Positions 1 to 9,552 of a DNA stretch of 64,000 bases are shown piece by piece. Both the position numbers and the translations under genes were made by a program. Origin of the DNA: Lachnospiraceae bacterium (GTDB lineage: Bacteria; Bacillota; Clostridia; Lachnospirales; Lachnospiraceae); assembly GCA_015056865.1 (NCBI GenBank), contig SVFM01000005.1, positions 86,679 through 150,678 of the forward strand, read 5' to 3'. The notes under the pieces were generated by a model that was given only the letters and a program-made list of their open reading frames with translations, did no database searches and was not told the origin of the DNA. The stretch's first letter is position 1. Each line of letters opens with the position of its first letter.

Positions 1-903
<903 letters not shown>

Positions 904-908
904 TTAAA

Positions 909-1193
909 TTATTCCTCTACAGGATATACGGAAGCCTGCTTTTTGTCTCTTCCTTTTCTCTCAAATCTCAGAACACCGTCTACCAATGCAAACAAAGTGT
1001 CATCACCGCCAATACCAACATTGATACCGGGATGGATCTTTGTGCCGCGCTGTCTGTATAAGATATTTCCTGCTTTTACGAACTGGCCGTCAGCTCTCTT
1101 TGCGCCTAATCTCTTGGCTTCGGAATCTCTGCCGTTCTTGGTAGAGCCCACACCTTTTTTATGTGCAAAAAATTGAAGGTTCAGCTTTAACAT
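909..1193 (-). CDS. rpmA: 50S ribosomal protein L27
   Basis: Large-subunit protein whose N-terminus reaches the peptidyl-transferase centre. The 94-residue protein starts with a short extension (LNLQFFA at residues 3-9) ahead of the mature start AHKKGVGST. In Firmicutes this extension is removed by the protease Prp, whose gene is the next one upstream. The rest ([17 protein letters not shown], then [10 protein letters not shown]) is typical L27. It is the third gene of the rplU-prp-rpmA unit and is followed by a strong terminator. Confidence 0.98.
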   Translation of the reverse strand: MLKLNLQFFAHKKGVGSTKNGRDSEAKRLGAKRADGQFVKAGNILYRQRGTKIHPGINVGIGGDDTLFALVDGVLRFERKGRDKKQASVYPVEE

Positions 1194-1196
1194 GGA

Positions 1197-1526
1197 TTAC
1201 ACCTCCTTGAAATTTACTTGTAAATACTTCTGACCATAAGTTCGGCTCAAATCTTCGAGCCCATACACCATGGCATCCAGTAAAAAGATGGATTTTTCCT
1301 GTAAGTTTCCCTGGAAATCACACTTGATAAAACCGGTTTCTTCATTGGATACAGTTTCAAACTGTTCACCTGCAAGTTCTTCCAATGCATTGATGGTATT
1401 GAGCACCAATATCGATATGGAGGAACATAAGATATCCGGTCCCTTAACTGCGTATCCTGCATGTCCCATACAGGTAAATCCCCGGTAAGATCCGGTACGA
1501 TTCTTATAAACCACAACTGTCGTCAT
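1197..1526 (-). CDS. prp: Ribosomal-processing cysteine protease Prp
   Basis: Cysteine protease that trims the N-terminal extension of L27, an essential step in Firmicutes that carry the extension. The 109-residue protein has the family's catalytic pair: His22 in GHAGYA and Cys34 in DILCSSIS. The gene is tightly packed between rplU (2-bp gap) and rpmA (3-bp gap), so enzyme and substrate are made from one transcript. The L27 encoded next door has the matching LNLQFFA site. Older annotations call this YsxB or DUF464. Confidence 0.95.
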   Translation of the reverse strand: MTTVVVYKNRTGSYRGFTCMGHAGYAVKGPDILCSSISILVLNTINALEELAGEQFETVSNEETGFIKCDFQGNLQEKSIFLLDAMVYGLEDLSRTYGQKYLQVNFKEV

Positions 1527-1528
1527 AC

Positions 1529-1834
1529 TTATGCATTGATCTTATCGATCTTAACCTGAGTATATGCTTGTCTATGACCATTTTTCTTGTGGTAACCGGT
1601 TTTTCTCTTGTATTTGTATACAATAACCTTTTTACCTCTGCCCTGTTCCATAACAGTTGCTGTAACGGTAGCACTTGCTACATCAACACCAACCTTCAGG
1701 GAGTCATCGCTTACTGCGAGCACCTGGTCAAAAGTAACAGTGTTTCCTGCTTCCACATCCAGCTTTTCAACCTTGATGATATCGCCCTCAGAAACTTTGT
1801 ACTGTTTTCCACCTGTTGCAATAATTGCGTACAT
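1529..1834 (-). CDS. rplU: 50S ribosomal protein L21
   Basis: Large-subunit protein that binds 23S rRNA. It has 101 residues, the normal length, with the N-terminal signature [17 protein letters not shown] and a basic tail ([16 protein letters not shown]) that contacts rRNA. It is the first gene of the rplU-prp-rpmA unit. A ribosome binding site AGGAGG precedes the ATG, and a structured leader and a near-consensus promoter lie just upstream. Confidence 0.98.
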   Translation of the reverse strand: MYAIIATGGKQYKVSEGDIIKVEKLDVEAGNTVTFDQVLAVSDDSLKVGVDVASATVTATVMEQGRGKKVIVYKYKRKTGYHKKNGHRQAYTQVKIDKINA

Positions 1835-1922
1835 ATAGGCACCTCCTATTCATGAGATACTCGCTAACTTTGGTGGCCTCCAAATACTTTTGGACGCACT
1901 TATACCTTGTTATGCGGCATAC
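1835..1922 (-). promoter_or_regulatory. Probable L21 leader RNA
   Basis: The roughly 85-nt untranslated leader of rplU starts about 7 nt after the -10 box. It contains a short hairpin (CC, then AAAAGTATTT, then GG, near 1886-1900) and unpaired conserved-looking blocks such as GCCGCATAACAAGG and CCACCAAAGTTAGCGAG. Firmicutes rplU genes commonly carry an L21 leader thought to mediate autoregulation by the protein. The match is by recollection of the family's layout; a covariance-model search was not possible here. Confidence 0.6.
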
Positions 1923-1928
1923 TGTGAT

Positions 1929-1958
1929 ATCATAGCATATATCAGTGGAAATTGTCAA
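1929..1958 (-). promoter_or_regulatory. Sigma-A promoter of rplU-prp-rpmA
   Basis: On the minus strand the -35 box TTGACA (1958-1953) is followed by an 18-bp spacer and the -10 box TATGAT (1934-1929). This is one mismatch from consensus overall. It lies just after the start of the L21 leader region and faces rplU. No other strong candidate was seen in the 129-bp gap. Confidence 0.85.
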
Positions 1959-1963
1959 GTAAA

Positions 1964-2596
1964 TTATTGTGCTTTTTTCTTTTCCTCAAAATCTTCCACA
2001 TATTGGGTGATCAGCTTTACTGTGCCGTCTATTCCCAGAACAGAACTGTTGATGCAAAGGTCATAGGTGTCCGCCATGCCCCACTTTTTGGAAGAATAAT
2101 AGTTGTAATAACTTTGACGCTGCTTATCTTTTTTATTGATCATTTCCAATGCTTTGCCTTCGGTTATGTTAAATCTATCCATTACTCTCTTTACTTTTGC
2201 TTCTTCGGTGGAGTAGATAAACAGATGCATACAGTTGTCAAAGCTTTCCAAAGCATAATCTGCACATCTGCCAACAATAACACAAGGGCCCTCTGAAGCC
2301 ACTTTCTTGATGGTATCAAACTGTGCGAGGAACACTTTATGACTGATAGGCATATCTACAAAGGATGAGGCATTATAACCAAAGGAATAGGTGTCCATTA
2401 CAAGATTATAAAGAAATGATTTGGTGGGTTTTTCATCATGATGATGGATCATCTCCTCACAAAAACCACTTTCTTTTGCGGCCCTGGCCAAAAGCTCCTT
2501 ATCATAACAAGGGATATTAAAGTACTTTGCAACTTTATCACCGATCTCATGGCCGCCGGAACCGAACTGTCTACCGATTGTAATAATCGTATTCAT
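1964..2596 (-). CDS. Cytidylate kinase-like family protein
   Basis: P-loop kinase of the cytidylate-kinase-like (cytidylate_kin2) family, common in Clostridia next to or instead of classical Cmk. It has 210 residues. The Walker A loop is at the N-terminus (GRQFGSGGHEIG, residues 8-19), a central IVGRCADYAL segment resembles the nucleoside-binding part, and an arginine/lysine-rich lid follows (NKKDKQRQSYYNYYSSKKWG). The substrate cannot be fixed from sequence. It stands alone between the rplU promoter and the RluD-type gene, in an AT-rich leader with AGGAGG before its ATG. Confidence 0.82.
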   Translation of the reverse strand: MNTIITIGRQFGSGGHEIGDKVAKYFNIPCYDKELLARAAKESGFCEEMIHHHDEKPTKSFLYNLVMDTYSFGYNASSFVDMPISHKVFLAQFDTIKKVASEGPCVIVGRCADYALESFDNCMHLFIYSTEEAKVKRVMDRFNITEGKALEMINKKDKQRQSYYNYYSSKKWGMADTYDLCINSSVLGIDGTVKLITQYVEDFEEKKKAQ

Positions 2597-2671
2597 ATGC
2601 GTACCTCCTCATATATTTTATAATAATATTATATATGATTATTGTATTAATTTCCAGAAAAATATTGTAAT

Positions 2672-3583
2672 TCAAAATATCTGTAGTAAATGTTCAAAAT
2701 ATTCAGGAAGTGGGGCTTTCAGCTCCACATACTCACCGGTAGTTGGATGCTGAAATCCCAATTCATAAGCATGTAATGTTTGACCTTTAAGCTTATAAGG
2801 AATGCTGTGAGTAGAATAAACCTCATCCCCCAGAATCGGGTGTCCGATACTTGCCATGTGTACGCGGATCTGATGAGTACGTCCGGTTTCCAACACACAC
2901 TCGATATAGGTATACTTTTGGAAACGTTTTAAGACCTTATAATGGGTAACTGCACGTTTTCCGTTCGTGACGCCTGCAGCCATCTTCTTGCGGTCTGCAG
3001 GATGTCTGCCGATGGGATTATCTACGGTTCCTTCCTCCTGAGTTATCACACCGTGACAGATTGCCAGATACTTGCGATGGATGGAATGCTCCTTTAACTG
3101 CTCCGCTATAGCCCCATGGGCCTTGTCATTTTTGCAGATGATCAGAGAACCGGTGGTATCTTTGTCGATGCGGTGGACAATCCCCGGGCGCATCACGCCA
3201 TTGATGCCGGAAAGTTCCTTGCCACAGTGATACATAAGTGCATTGACCAAGGTACCGCTGTAATGTCCCGCCGCCGGATGCACGACCATATCCTTGGGCT
3301 TGTTGACAACAATTACATCTGCATCTTCATATAAGATATCCAAAGGTATGTTTTCGGGCTGAATGTCCGGTTCTATGGCCTTAGGAAGATAAAAAGTGAT
3401 GTCATCATCTGTGCGGACACGATAGCTGGCTTTTACAGGCACACCATTCACCAAAACAGAATCTTCTTTGATCAATTTTTGGATATAAGAGCGGGACAGG
3501 GAATCCACAAGAAGACTCATGCATTTGTCGATGCGCTCTTCATCCAATTCTTCCGCGATCTGAAAACGAAACATGTCCGTCAT
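2672..3583 (-). CDS. RluA/RluD-family pseudouridine synthase
   Basis: RNA pseudouridine synthase, 303 residues. An S4 RNA-binding domain (about residues 14-75, with RSYIQKLIKEDSVLVNGVPV) precedes the catalytic domain. The active-site motif HRIDKDTTG is at 137-145, with Asp140 as the expected nucleophile, and GRTHQIRVH follows near 235. Coupling to lspA by a 4-bp overlap is the usual Firmicutes arrangement, where the gene is named ylyB. It probably modifies large-subunit rRNA, but the exact target site cannot be assigned. Confidence 0.93.
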   Translation of the reverse strand: MTDMFRFQIAEELDEERIDKCMSLLVDSLSRSYIQKLIKEDSVLVNGVPVKASYRVRTDDDITFYLPKAIEPDIQPENIPLDILYEDADVIVVNKPKDMVVHPAAGHYSGTLVNALMYHCGKELSGINGVMRPGIVHRIDKDTTGSLIICKNDKAHGAIAEQLKEHSIHRKYLAICHGVITQEEGTVDNPIGRHPADRKKMAAGVTNGKRAVTHYKVLKRFQKYTYIECVLETGRTHQIRVHMASIGHPILGDEVYSTHSIPYKLKGQTLHAYELGFQHPTTGEYVELKAPLPEYFEHLLQIF

Positions 3584-4107
3584 TTTGTATCTCCGTTTTT
3601 CTTTCGTTTGAAATTCAAAAATTCAAAGTCATCTTCTTTGTAAATAAACAAGATATAAAATACCAAAACAATTACAGAGGTAGTAACAGCAATGTCTGCA
3701 ACATTAAAAATAGGAAAATCAATCAAGGAAAAATAAATAAAATCGATGACATAATCCAGTCTGATTCGATCGATCATGTTCCCCAGAGCACCGGCTGTCA
3801 TGGTCCCCGCAATGATATATAGTGCATTATATTTCTTTTCTTCGGGCAATTTCACAATACAAATCATGACGGCAATCAAAAATACAACCCCCGCAAGCAA
3901 AATAAGTATTTTTTGTCCTTGAAACAATCCGAAGGCGGCTCCTCTATTTTCCAGATACTGCAGCTCCAAAACTCCTGAAATCAAGTTAATTGATTCTTTT
4001 CCTTTCAGATAAATGACTGCCAAATATTTTGTATACTGATCCAGGACCAAAACAAGCAGGGTTACAATTGTAAATAGGATCAGCTTTCTTTTTTTAATCG
4101 TGCTCAT
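3580..4107 (-). CDS. lspA: Lipoprotein signal peptidase II
   Basis: Membrane aspartyl protease that removes signal peptides from diacylated prolipoproteins. It has 175 residues and four hydrophobic segments. The catalytic aspartates are Asp113 in GALGNMIDR and Asp138 in FNVADIAV, and the NRGAAFG motif is present at 54-60. It overlaps the aroB stop by 4 bp upstream and the RluD-type start by 4 bp downstream, so the three are translationally coupled. At least one likely substrate, the carboxypeptidase at 8.6-9.6 kb, is encoded in this window. Confidence 0.96.
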   Translation of the reverse strand: MSTIKKRKLILFTIVTLLVLVLDQYTKYLAVIYLKGKESINLISGVLELQYLENRGAAFGLFQGQKILILLAGVVFLIAVMICIVKLPEEKKYNALYIIAGTMTAGALGNMIDRIRLDYVIDFIYFSLIDFPIFNVADIAVTTSVIVLVFYILFIYKEDDFEFLNFKRKKNGDTK

Positions 4108-5222
4108 TCCATCTCCTCAAATTTGGACTCATAGTAATGAATTTCCTTGATCGCAGCTAAAATTTCCTCGTCACTTACGGAATCATCTATCACAGCCTTG
4201 CCAATGCGGTCTAATAAGATAAATTTAATCTTTCCCGCCTGCATCTTTTTATCATTTTTGATCAAGTCAAGAATTTCTTCAGCGTTAATATCTTCTACAC
4301 TGATGGGCAGATAAAAGGGAACAAACATGTCGCGGATCTCATAGTATTCTTCCATGGAGATCCTGTCTTTTTTCCAGGAGATATAGGCTGCCGCAACTGC
4401 TCCCAGTGCCACGCACTCTCCATGGAGCAGTGAAAATCCCTTTGCTTTTTCCACAGCATGACCAATGGTATGTCCAAAATTCAAAAGGGCTCTGTCGCCC
4501 TGCTCCAGCGGATCCTTTTCCACAACCGCTTTTTTTACCTTACAGCTGCGAATTACCATCTCCTGTAATATTGCAGGGTCCCGTTCGCATATTTCATACA
4601 TATTTTCAATCAGCCATACATACAGTGCACTGTCTTTGATCAGTCCATGCTTCATAATCTCAGCAAATCCCGCAAAGAACTGTCGACCTTCCAAGGTCTG
4701 CAATACGGCCAGATTCATATACACAAGTTTAGGCATTTTGAACGCACCGACCATATTTTTATAACCGTCAAAATCCACACCGGTCTTTCCACCGATGCTG
4801 CTGTCAGCCTGTGCCAGTAAAGTAGTGGGAATCTGTATAAAGTCAATCCCACGCAGGTAGGTTGCCGCTGCAAAACCCGTCAAATCTCCCACAACCCCGC
4901 CGCCCAAGGCAATCAGAAGATCCTTTCGATCAAACTTTTCTAAAATCAGAAACTCATATATTTTTTTAACGGTATCTAAATTCTTACTCTCCTCTCCGGC
5001 CGGGAAGCTGTAAACAACTACTTTACCGGAAGATGCCTCCAATAATGTCTTCAATTCATTTGCATAAAGTGGCTCTACATTACTGTCTGTCACAATACAG
5101 ATTTTTTTACCCTGCAAAGATAATTGTTCCAGTTCAGTCGTTAAGTCCTCAAAACTCTGGCTGAAAACAATATCATAACATGGTTTTCTTTCGTATAATA
5201 TCGTGAGTCTTTCTGTATCCAT
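4104..5222 (-). CDS. aroB: 3-dehydroquinate synthase
   Basis: Second step of the shikimate pathway: converts DAHP to 3-dehydroquinate with NAD and a divalent metal. It has 372 residues, slightly long. The NAD-binding loop is GGGVVGDLTGFAAATYLRG, and PTTLLAQADSSIGGKTGVD follows. The metal-binding region includes GFAEIMKHGLIKD, LNFGHTIGHAVE and LLHGECVALG. The C-terminal tail after about residue 350 (KEIHYYESKFEEME) is extra. It is the first gene of an aroB-lspA-RluD unit with no other shikimate gene nearby in the window. Confidence 0.96.
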   Translation of the reverse strand: MDTERLTILYERKPCYDIVFSQSFEDLTTELEQLSLQGKKICIVTDSNVEPLYANELKTLLEASSGKVVVYSFPAGEESKNLDTVKKIYEFLILEKFDRKDLLIALGGGVVGDLTGFAAATYLRGIDFIQIPTTLLAQADSSIGGKTGVDFDGYKNMVGAFKMPKLVYMNLAVLQTLEGRQFFAGFAEIMKHGLIKDSALYVWLIENMYEICERDPAILQEMVIRSCKVKKAVVEKDPLEQGDRALLNFGHTIGHAVEKAKGFSLLHGECVALGAVAAAYISWKKDRISMEEYYEIRDMFVPFYLPISVEDINAEEILDLIKNDKKMQAGKIKFILLDRIGKAVIDDSVSDEEILAAIKEIHYYESKFEEME

Positions 5223-5254
5223 TAAATCTCTCCATTCTGCCTTGGTATATTTTT

Positions 5255-5289
5255 AATATTTAAAAGGGAACAGACATGCATCTGTTCCC
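5255..5289 (-). terminator. Intrinsic terminator after sepF
   Basis: A 9-bp stem (GGGAACAGA at 5266-5274 with TCTGTTCCC at 5281-5289) and a 6-base loop are followed on the minus strand by TTTTAAATATTAAAAA. It separates the sepF transcript from aroB, whose start lies 32 bp downstream. Confidence 0.8.
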
Positions 5290-5309
5290 GTCACGTCAAC
5301 TTGCATTCA

Positions 5310-5828
5310 TTAGAATCCCTTGTTGATGGGCATTTCAAAGGAACCGCCGTTCAAAATATCCTGGAAATCTCCCGAAATATCAACTGTTGAAGGTGTAACA
5401 ATAAATATGTAATGGGATATTTTCTGAAGGTTACCTGCTATTGCATAACATGATCCGGATGTAAAATCAATAATACGCTGTGCCACTTCCACATCCAAAC
5501 CTTCCAAGTTTAAAACCACGGTTCTATTTGATAAAAGCGTTTCTGTGATTTCTCTGCCATCCTCAACGGATGTGGGCTTGATCACACATACCTCCATACC
5601 TGATCCGGTTATCTTCCTGGTGGATGAAGTCTGGCGCATAGGGGTCACCTTGGTGTTAACCTTTTTCGGTGCAGGCTTTTCCTCCTCAGTATACGCAGGT
5701 TCTTTCTTCATAGCAGCTTTTGGAGCAGATTCTGCCTCCTCTTCATCATAATAGTAATCATCATCTTCGTAATCATCTTCTTCGTCGTTCAACTTCATAT
5801 AATTCAAGAATTTATCCATTACTCCCAT
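5310..5828 (-). CDS. sepF: Cell division protein SepF
   Basis: FtsZ-binding protein that helps tether and align the Z-ring at the membrane. It has 172 residues. The short amphipathic N-terminus (MGVMDKFLNYMKL) is typical of the membrane-targeting helix. It is followed by a very acidic low-complexity linker rich in D, E and Y (residues 15-35). The conserved C-terminal domain starts near residue 82 (VCVIKPTSVEDGREITETLL) and includes a GLDVEVAQRIIDFTSG segment. It comes after the YggS and HlyD-like genes and is followed by a terminator. Confidence 0.95.
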   Translation of the reverse strand: MGVMDKFLNYMKLNDEEDDYEDDDYYYDEEEAESAPKAAMKKEPAYTEEEKPAPKKVNTKVTPMRQTSSTRKITGSGMEVCVIKPTSVEDGREITETLLSNRTVVLNLEGLDVEVAQRIIDFTSGSCYAIAGNLQKISHYIFIVTPSTVDISGDFQDILNGGSFEMPINKGF

Positions 5829-5851
5829 GTGAATTCCTCTCCTTAACCTTT

Positions 5852-6556
5852 TTAATGATGTGAACCGTTTGCGTAATCCCGCTCGCCAAAGATACCGGTT
5901 CCTACTCTGACATAAGTCGCCCCTTCTTCAATGGCAACACAGTAATCTCCGGTCATACCCATGGAAAGCTTGTCCATATTCATATTATCAATGTTTTTCT
6001 CTTTTATGTCAACATATAATTGGTGTAAATTCACAAAATGTTGTCTGTTTTTTTCGGGATCATCTACATATGGTGCCACAGTCATCAATCCTTTGACACA
6101 AATCCCCGGCAAACGGGAAATCATTTCCACAAGCTCAGGAGCCTGCGCTGCACTGATGCCGAACTTACTGTCCTCCTCGGCAATGTTGACTTCCACCAGA
6201 ATCTGAACTGTCACATTATGCTTCACCGCCTGACGGCTGATTTCTTCAGCAAGGTGCAAAGAATCCACGCTGTGTATCATATATACTTTATCTATGATAT
6301 ACTTTACTTTATTGGTCTGCAAGTGACCAATCAGATGCCAACGCACATCTCCCGGCAGCTGATCATACTTATCAACCAGTTCCTGTACTTTGTTCTCGCC
6401 AAAATCACGTACGCCGGTATCATAACACTCCAGAAGCATGGGGACAGGCTTTGTCTTGCTGACAGCAATCAATGTTACATCCTCCACAGGACGTCCGCTC
6501 TTCTGACAACTTTTCTCTATCTCGGCCCGAACATGAGCCACATTATCTTTGATCAT
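5852..6556 (-). CDS. YggS-family PLP homeostasis protein
   Basis: Single-domain, PLP-binding TIM-barrel protein involved in pyridoxal phosphate homeostasis; no catalytic activity is established for the family. It has 234 residues. The PLP lysine is Lys34 in IAVSKTKP. Also present are FGENKVQEL, WHLIGHLQTNKVKYI, the VNIAEEDSKFG segment, and the phosphate-binding LSMGMTGDY and VRVGTGIFG near the C-terminus. It sits 23 bp upstream of sepF, a linkage (ylmE-sepF) common in Gram-positives. Confidence 0.95.
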   Translation of the reverse strand: MIKDNVAHVRAEIEKSCQKSGRPVEDVTLIAVSKTKPVPMLLECYDTGVRDFGENKVQELVDKYDQLPGDVRWHLIGHLQTNKVKYIIDKVYMIHSVDSLHLAEEISRQAVKHNVTVQILVEVNIAEEDSKFGISAAQAPELVEMISRLPGICVKGLMTVAPYVDDPEKNRQHFVNLHQLYVDIKEKNIDNMNMDKLSMGMTGDYCVAIEEGATYVRVGTGIFGERDYANGSHH

Positions 6557-6576
6557 AATCTTTTCTCCCTGTTCTA

Positions 6577-7989
6577 TTACTCGTACACAAACTGATCAGG
6601 ATCCACAGAGGCTGCATCCAGAACGATCAGGTCATAAACATTCAATCCATACTGGGTATTAGATTTCACAATGGAATATTCATCATTCTGGTAAAGAATC
6701 TCAATCTGTCTGAAATCCGCATAGCCCTTATTCATGTTATATACGCCGATCAGTGTTGCCTTTTTACTGATTGTATATGTCTCACTGGTCTCCGGCTTAA
6801 TGATCCTGTCTCCTGTCCTTAAAGACATGGTGTTAAGATAATATTCGCCATCCTTCTTGCTGTAAATAGAAGTTTCTATATACTCTGTGCTTAATTCTCC
6901 GTTTTCCAGCACAGTCTCTCTCAGTACACCATAAGTCTTTGTACTGCCGCTCTGGGTGATATATTCTTCCGGTACCAGGAAAAACTCTCTCTCAGCCACG
7001 GAACTGTTAGGTATCTTCAGACCGGTAGATTCATTTAAAATAAGCTCTACATCCAGATAACGATCTCTTGCAAAAGTTATCATGGAATTGGTAAAAGAAA
7101 GTTCCAGATAAGTACCGTCAGTGCCATGGTGCAAACTTACCTGTCCCCAGGCCTCATCCTGATTTTTCAGAAAACGTACTTTGATGTACTCTTCCTCCAA
7201 AAGTTCTTGTCCTTTTTGTTCTTCAATCGGGAACACCAGGGACCATTCCTCATCAGTACAGACCTTATATACCTTGTCCCCTTCCACTAACAACTGATTA
7301 TTCAGCATCTGCGTCCTTTTATATTCAGGATTATTGAAGTGGGATGCATTTATCATATCTGGAGTAAGTTCTTCATACCCGTCTACCCAATACTCCACAA
7401 TGCCTGAGTGGGAAGCCTTATGAAAATTAACCAAATCAGTCAAATCGGTATTTTTATTGATATCCCGAATACTATCTATTAAAGCATGATTTGCCAACCT
7501 GAGTACTGTTCCCTGAACAGAAAACTTAAAATCATAAGTACTTGCAAAGTTGTGCGGGTTAAAACCATGCTCAAAATTCACAATTTCACTTTTTAACTCT
7601 GACAATTCCCTTTCAGAAAGTGTATTTTCACCGGTTGCATCGTCGTTTAAATATTCCACCAGACGGCCTGTCTCATCTACAGTGTAAACAAGATTGCCTA
7701 CTGCCACCCGTTCGCCCTCTCTGGCAAAATAATTCACATGACCGGAATCCTGTGCTGTAACAACCACCTCATTACGCAGTGCAATACCGGTATATACTTT
7801 GTTAGTAGACAAAAAGCCCTCCTGCACCACATAAGGAGCAATAGGGGTCTGTTTGAAATACATGGCTACACATACAAGAATATAGATGAATATCACTGCA
7901 AAAATGATCATACCTATATTCAGATTCAGAGGCCTGCGATATTTTTTTATATTTGTGACTTTGCCAGGACTTTGTTTTGTCAATTCCAC
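6577..7989 (-). CDS. HlyD-type membrane-anchored protein of the sepF cluster
   Basis: 470-residue protein with one membrane segment near residues 25-47 and a long extracytoplasmic part. Residues 58-125 look like the first half of a biotinyl-lipoyl/HlyD barrel (NEVVVTAQDSGHVNYFAREGERVAVGN), and a beta-rich C-terminal part carries a RTGDRIIKPE-like turn near residue 395. Proteins of this type are annotated as HlyD efflux adaptors, but no transporter gene is next to it. Location beside YggS and sepF suggests an envelope or division role, which is inference. A terminator lies just upstream. Confidence 0.72.
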   Translation of the reverse strand: MELTKQSPGKVTNIKKYRRPLNLNIGMIIFAVIFIYILVCVAMYFKQTPIAPYVVQEGFLSTNKVYTGIALRNEVVVTAQDSGHVNYFAREGERVAVGNLVYTVDETGRLVEYLNDDATGENTLSERELSELKSEIVNFEHGFNPHNFASTYDFKFSVQGTVLRLANHALIDSIRDINKNTDLTDLVNFHKASHSGIVEYWVDGYEELTPDMINASHFNNPEYKRTQMLNNQLLVEGDKVYKVCTDEEWSLVFPIEEQKGQELLEEEYIKVRFLKNQDEAWGQVSLHHGTDGTYLELSFTNSMITFARDRYLDVELILNESTGLKIPNSSVAEREFFLVPEEYITQSGSTKTYGVLRETVLENGELSTEYIETSIYSKKDGEYYLNTMSLRTGDRIIKPETSETYTISKKATLIGVYNMNKGYADFRQIEILYQNDEYSIVKSNTQYGLNVYDLIVLDAASVDPDQFVYE

Positions 7990-8009
7990 AACCTCCGCAT
8001 TATGCTTTA

Positions 8010-8042
8010 AGAAAGCCCCGGACCTGTGTTCCGAGGCTTTTT
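8010..8042 (-). terminator. Intrinsic terminator after the small P-loop gene
   Basis: Minus-strand hairpin GCCTCGGA (8037-8030 side) pairing with TCCGGGGC (8022-8015 side), with one G-U pair and a 7-base loop, followed by TTTCTT. It closes the 8055-8474 gene and separates it from the HlyD-like gene. Confidence 0.65.
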
Positions 8043-8054
8043 AGGCATTTGATT

Positions 8055-8474
8055 CTATAAGGAAATGATAACCTTTGATTTCAGTGATTCAGGGAGCTCA
8101 GATTCATCCAAAGAAACGCTCAGGATAAAATTCACACCATTCTTCTGGCTGATCTTGTCTAATTTGTCGATCACAGGGGTTATGTCCTTATCTTCCAAAC
8201 ATGAAATCTTAAGGAAACCATCAAAATACATTTCCTCCAGATCATGATCCTGTGAGATAATACCACTGACAAAACCGACAAATTCATCAGCGCTTTCTAT
8301 CATATAATCGGAGACATCCACCAAACGTACTTTATTATTCAATTCATACATATGTTTTGTGCTTTTGTCCAGATAAACGATATTCCCGGATACTTCCTTG
8401 ATCGTGCTGTTTACCTTGTCAAGTATCTGTTTTGTTTTGCCTTTTCCTTTTTCGCCTACGATTAATTGAACCAT
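8055..8474 (-). CDS. Small P-loop ATP-binding protein of unknown role
   Basis: 139-residue protein with a Walker A loop near its start (GEKGKGKT, residues 7-14). The start was set at the ATG at 8474 because GGAGGG lies 6 nt upstream; a longer frame to 8510 has no such signal. The rest has no second recognisable motif apart from an ILSVSLDESELP segment near the C-terminus. Such proteins are sometimes labelled twitching motility protein PilT, but the length and the absence of PilT motifs do not support that. It is a single-gene unit with its own promoter and terminator. Function unknown. Confidence 0.75.
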   Translation of the reverse strand: MVQLIVGEKGKGKTKQILDKVNSTIKEVSGNIVYLDKSTKHMYELNNKVRLVDVSDYMIESADEFVGFVSGIISQDHDLEEMYFDGFLKISCLEDKDITPVIDKLDKISQKNGVNFILSVSLDESELPESLKSKVIISL

Positions 8475-8533
8475 TGTAAACCCTCCTGATGTAAATTGAT
8501 ATAAATCCACTATCCCCTTTTATATCTGTCTAT

Positions 8534-8562
8534 ATTATAAAATATCTTGCAACAAAAAACAA
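8534..8562 (-). promoter_or_regulatory. Sigma-A promoter of the small P-loop gene
   Basis: Minus-strand TTGTTT (8562-8557), 17-bp spacer, TATAAT (8539-8534). It overlaps the region just after the stop codon of the carboxypeptidase gene and is about 60 bp upstream of the chosen start at 8474. Confidence 0.6.
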
Positions 8563-8565
8563 TAA

Positions 8566-9552
8566 CTATTTCCCGATTTCGTCCAACAAATCCGTCATTT
8601 CCTGATATAAAACTGCTCTGGCCGAGGAATTTAATATAACAGAGACATACATATCACTGTTTGTATCCCTGGAAAGTAAAATCAGGCAATGTCCGGCTGC
8701 ATTGGTAGTACCCGTCTTTCCTCCGATTAAAGTAATTCTCTCCGGTATCTTATACTCTCCGGCAAAATAGCGATTCATAGAATATAATGTTTTGGATATA
8801 TCATTCCCCTGTTTGTCATAATAAACAGTCTCATAGGAAGACATATTGATGATCTCACGAAAAACATCGTACTTTATGGCTTCATTGAATATCAGGTAGA
8901 GATCATAAGCCGTGGAATAATGATCCTCATCTGTTAGGCCATGGGGATTCATAAAATGGGTGTTGGTTGCGCCCAGTGTTTTTGCTTCATTGTTCATCAT
9001 ATCGATGAATTCGTCCACGGTACCGCCTACGCCCTGGGCTACAAGCATGGCAACATCATTGGCAGAATTAATCAGCATAATGCGAAGTGCCTGGGCTAAG
9101 GTCATACTATCCCCCTTTTTCAGACCCAGAAGCTGTGCTCCATCTTCCGTGACCATGGTATCTGCATTAGCTGTAAGTACTTTGTCCATAGAACCATATT
9201 TGATTGCCAAAAGAGCCGTCATGACCTTGGTCAGACTTGCCGGGTGAAGCTTTTGATGTGCATTCTTAGAATAAAGCACTTCACTCCTAGCAACATCCAT
9301 CAGTACTGCCGCACCGGCTTCTGACATATCCACATTTTCGTGATCCAGAATATCTTCTGTAACAATACACAATTCCTTTGCAAACGGACTTGCAAGGGCC
9401 GGATTGTCTGTCTGAATGATCTGAAAACTGGTTACATCATAGCCTTGATCGTAAGGGAAGGCATACTTTACCTGTCCGCATCCTGCAAAAAAGACTGCCG
9501 ACATAATCACAACCATCATCAGACTTACAAATCTTTTACTTGTACATTTCAC
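8566..9552 (-). CDS. D-alanyl-D-alanine carboxypeptidase (DacF-type), lipoprotein
   Basis: Penicillin-binding serine peptidase that trims the terminal D-Ala of peptidoglycan stems. It has 328 residues. All three active-site motifs are present: SLTK at 106-109, SAN at 163-165 and KTG at 279-281. The N-terminus is a lipoprotein signal ending in FFAGC (Cys25), so it should be lipid-anchored rather than held by the usual C-terminal amphipathic helix; the protein ends soon after the catalytic domain. The start is GTG and overlaps the end of mgsA by 17 bp. It is the last gene of the min-rodA-mgsA unit. Confidence 0.93.
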   Translation of the reverse strand: MKCTSKRFVSLMMVVIMSAVFFAGCGQVKYAFPYDQGYDVTSFQIIQTDNPALASPFAKELCIVTEDILDHENVDMSEAGAAVLMDVARSEVLYSKNAHQKLHPASLTKVMTALLAIKYGSMDKVLTANADTMVTEDGAQLLGLKKGDSMTLAQALRIMLINSANDVAMLVAQGVGGTVDEFIDMMNNEAKTLGATNTHFMNPHGLTDEDHYSTAYDLYLIFNEAIKYDVFREIINMSSYETVYYDKQGNDISKTLYSMNRYFAGEYKIPERITLIGGKTGTTNAAGHCLILLSRDTNSDMYVSVILNSSARAVLYQEMTDLLDEIGK

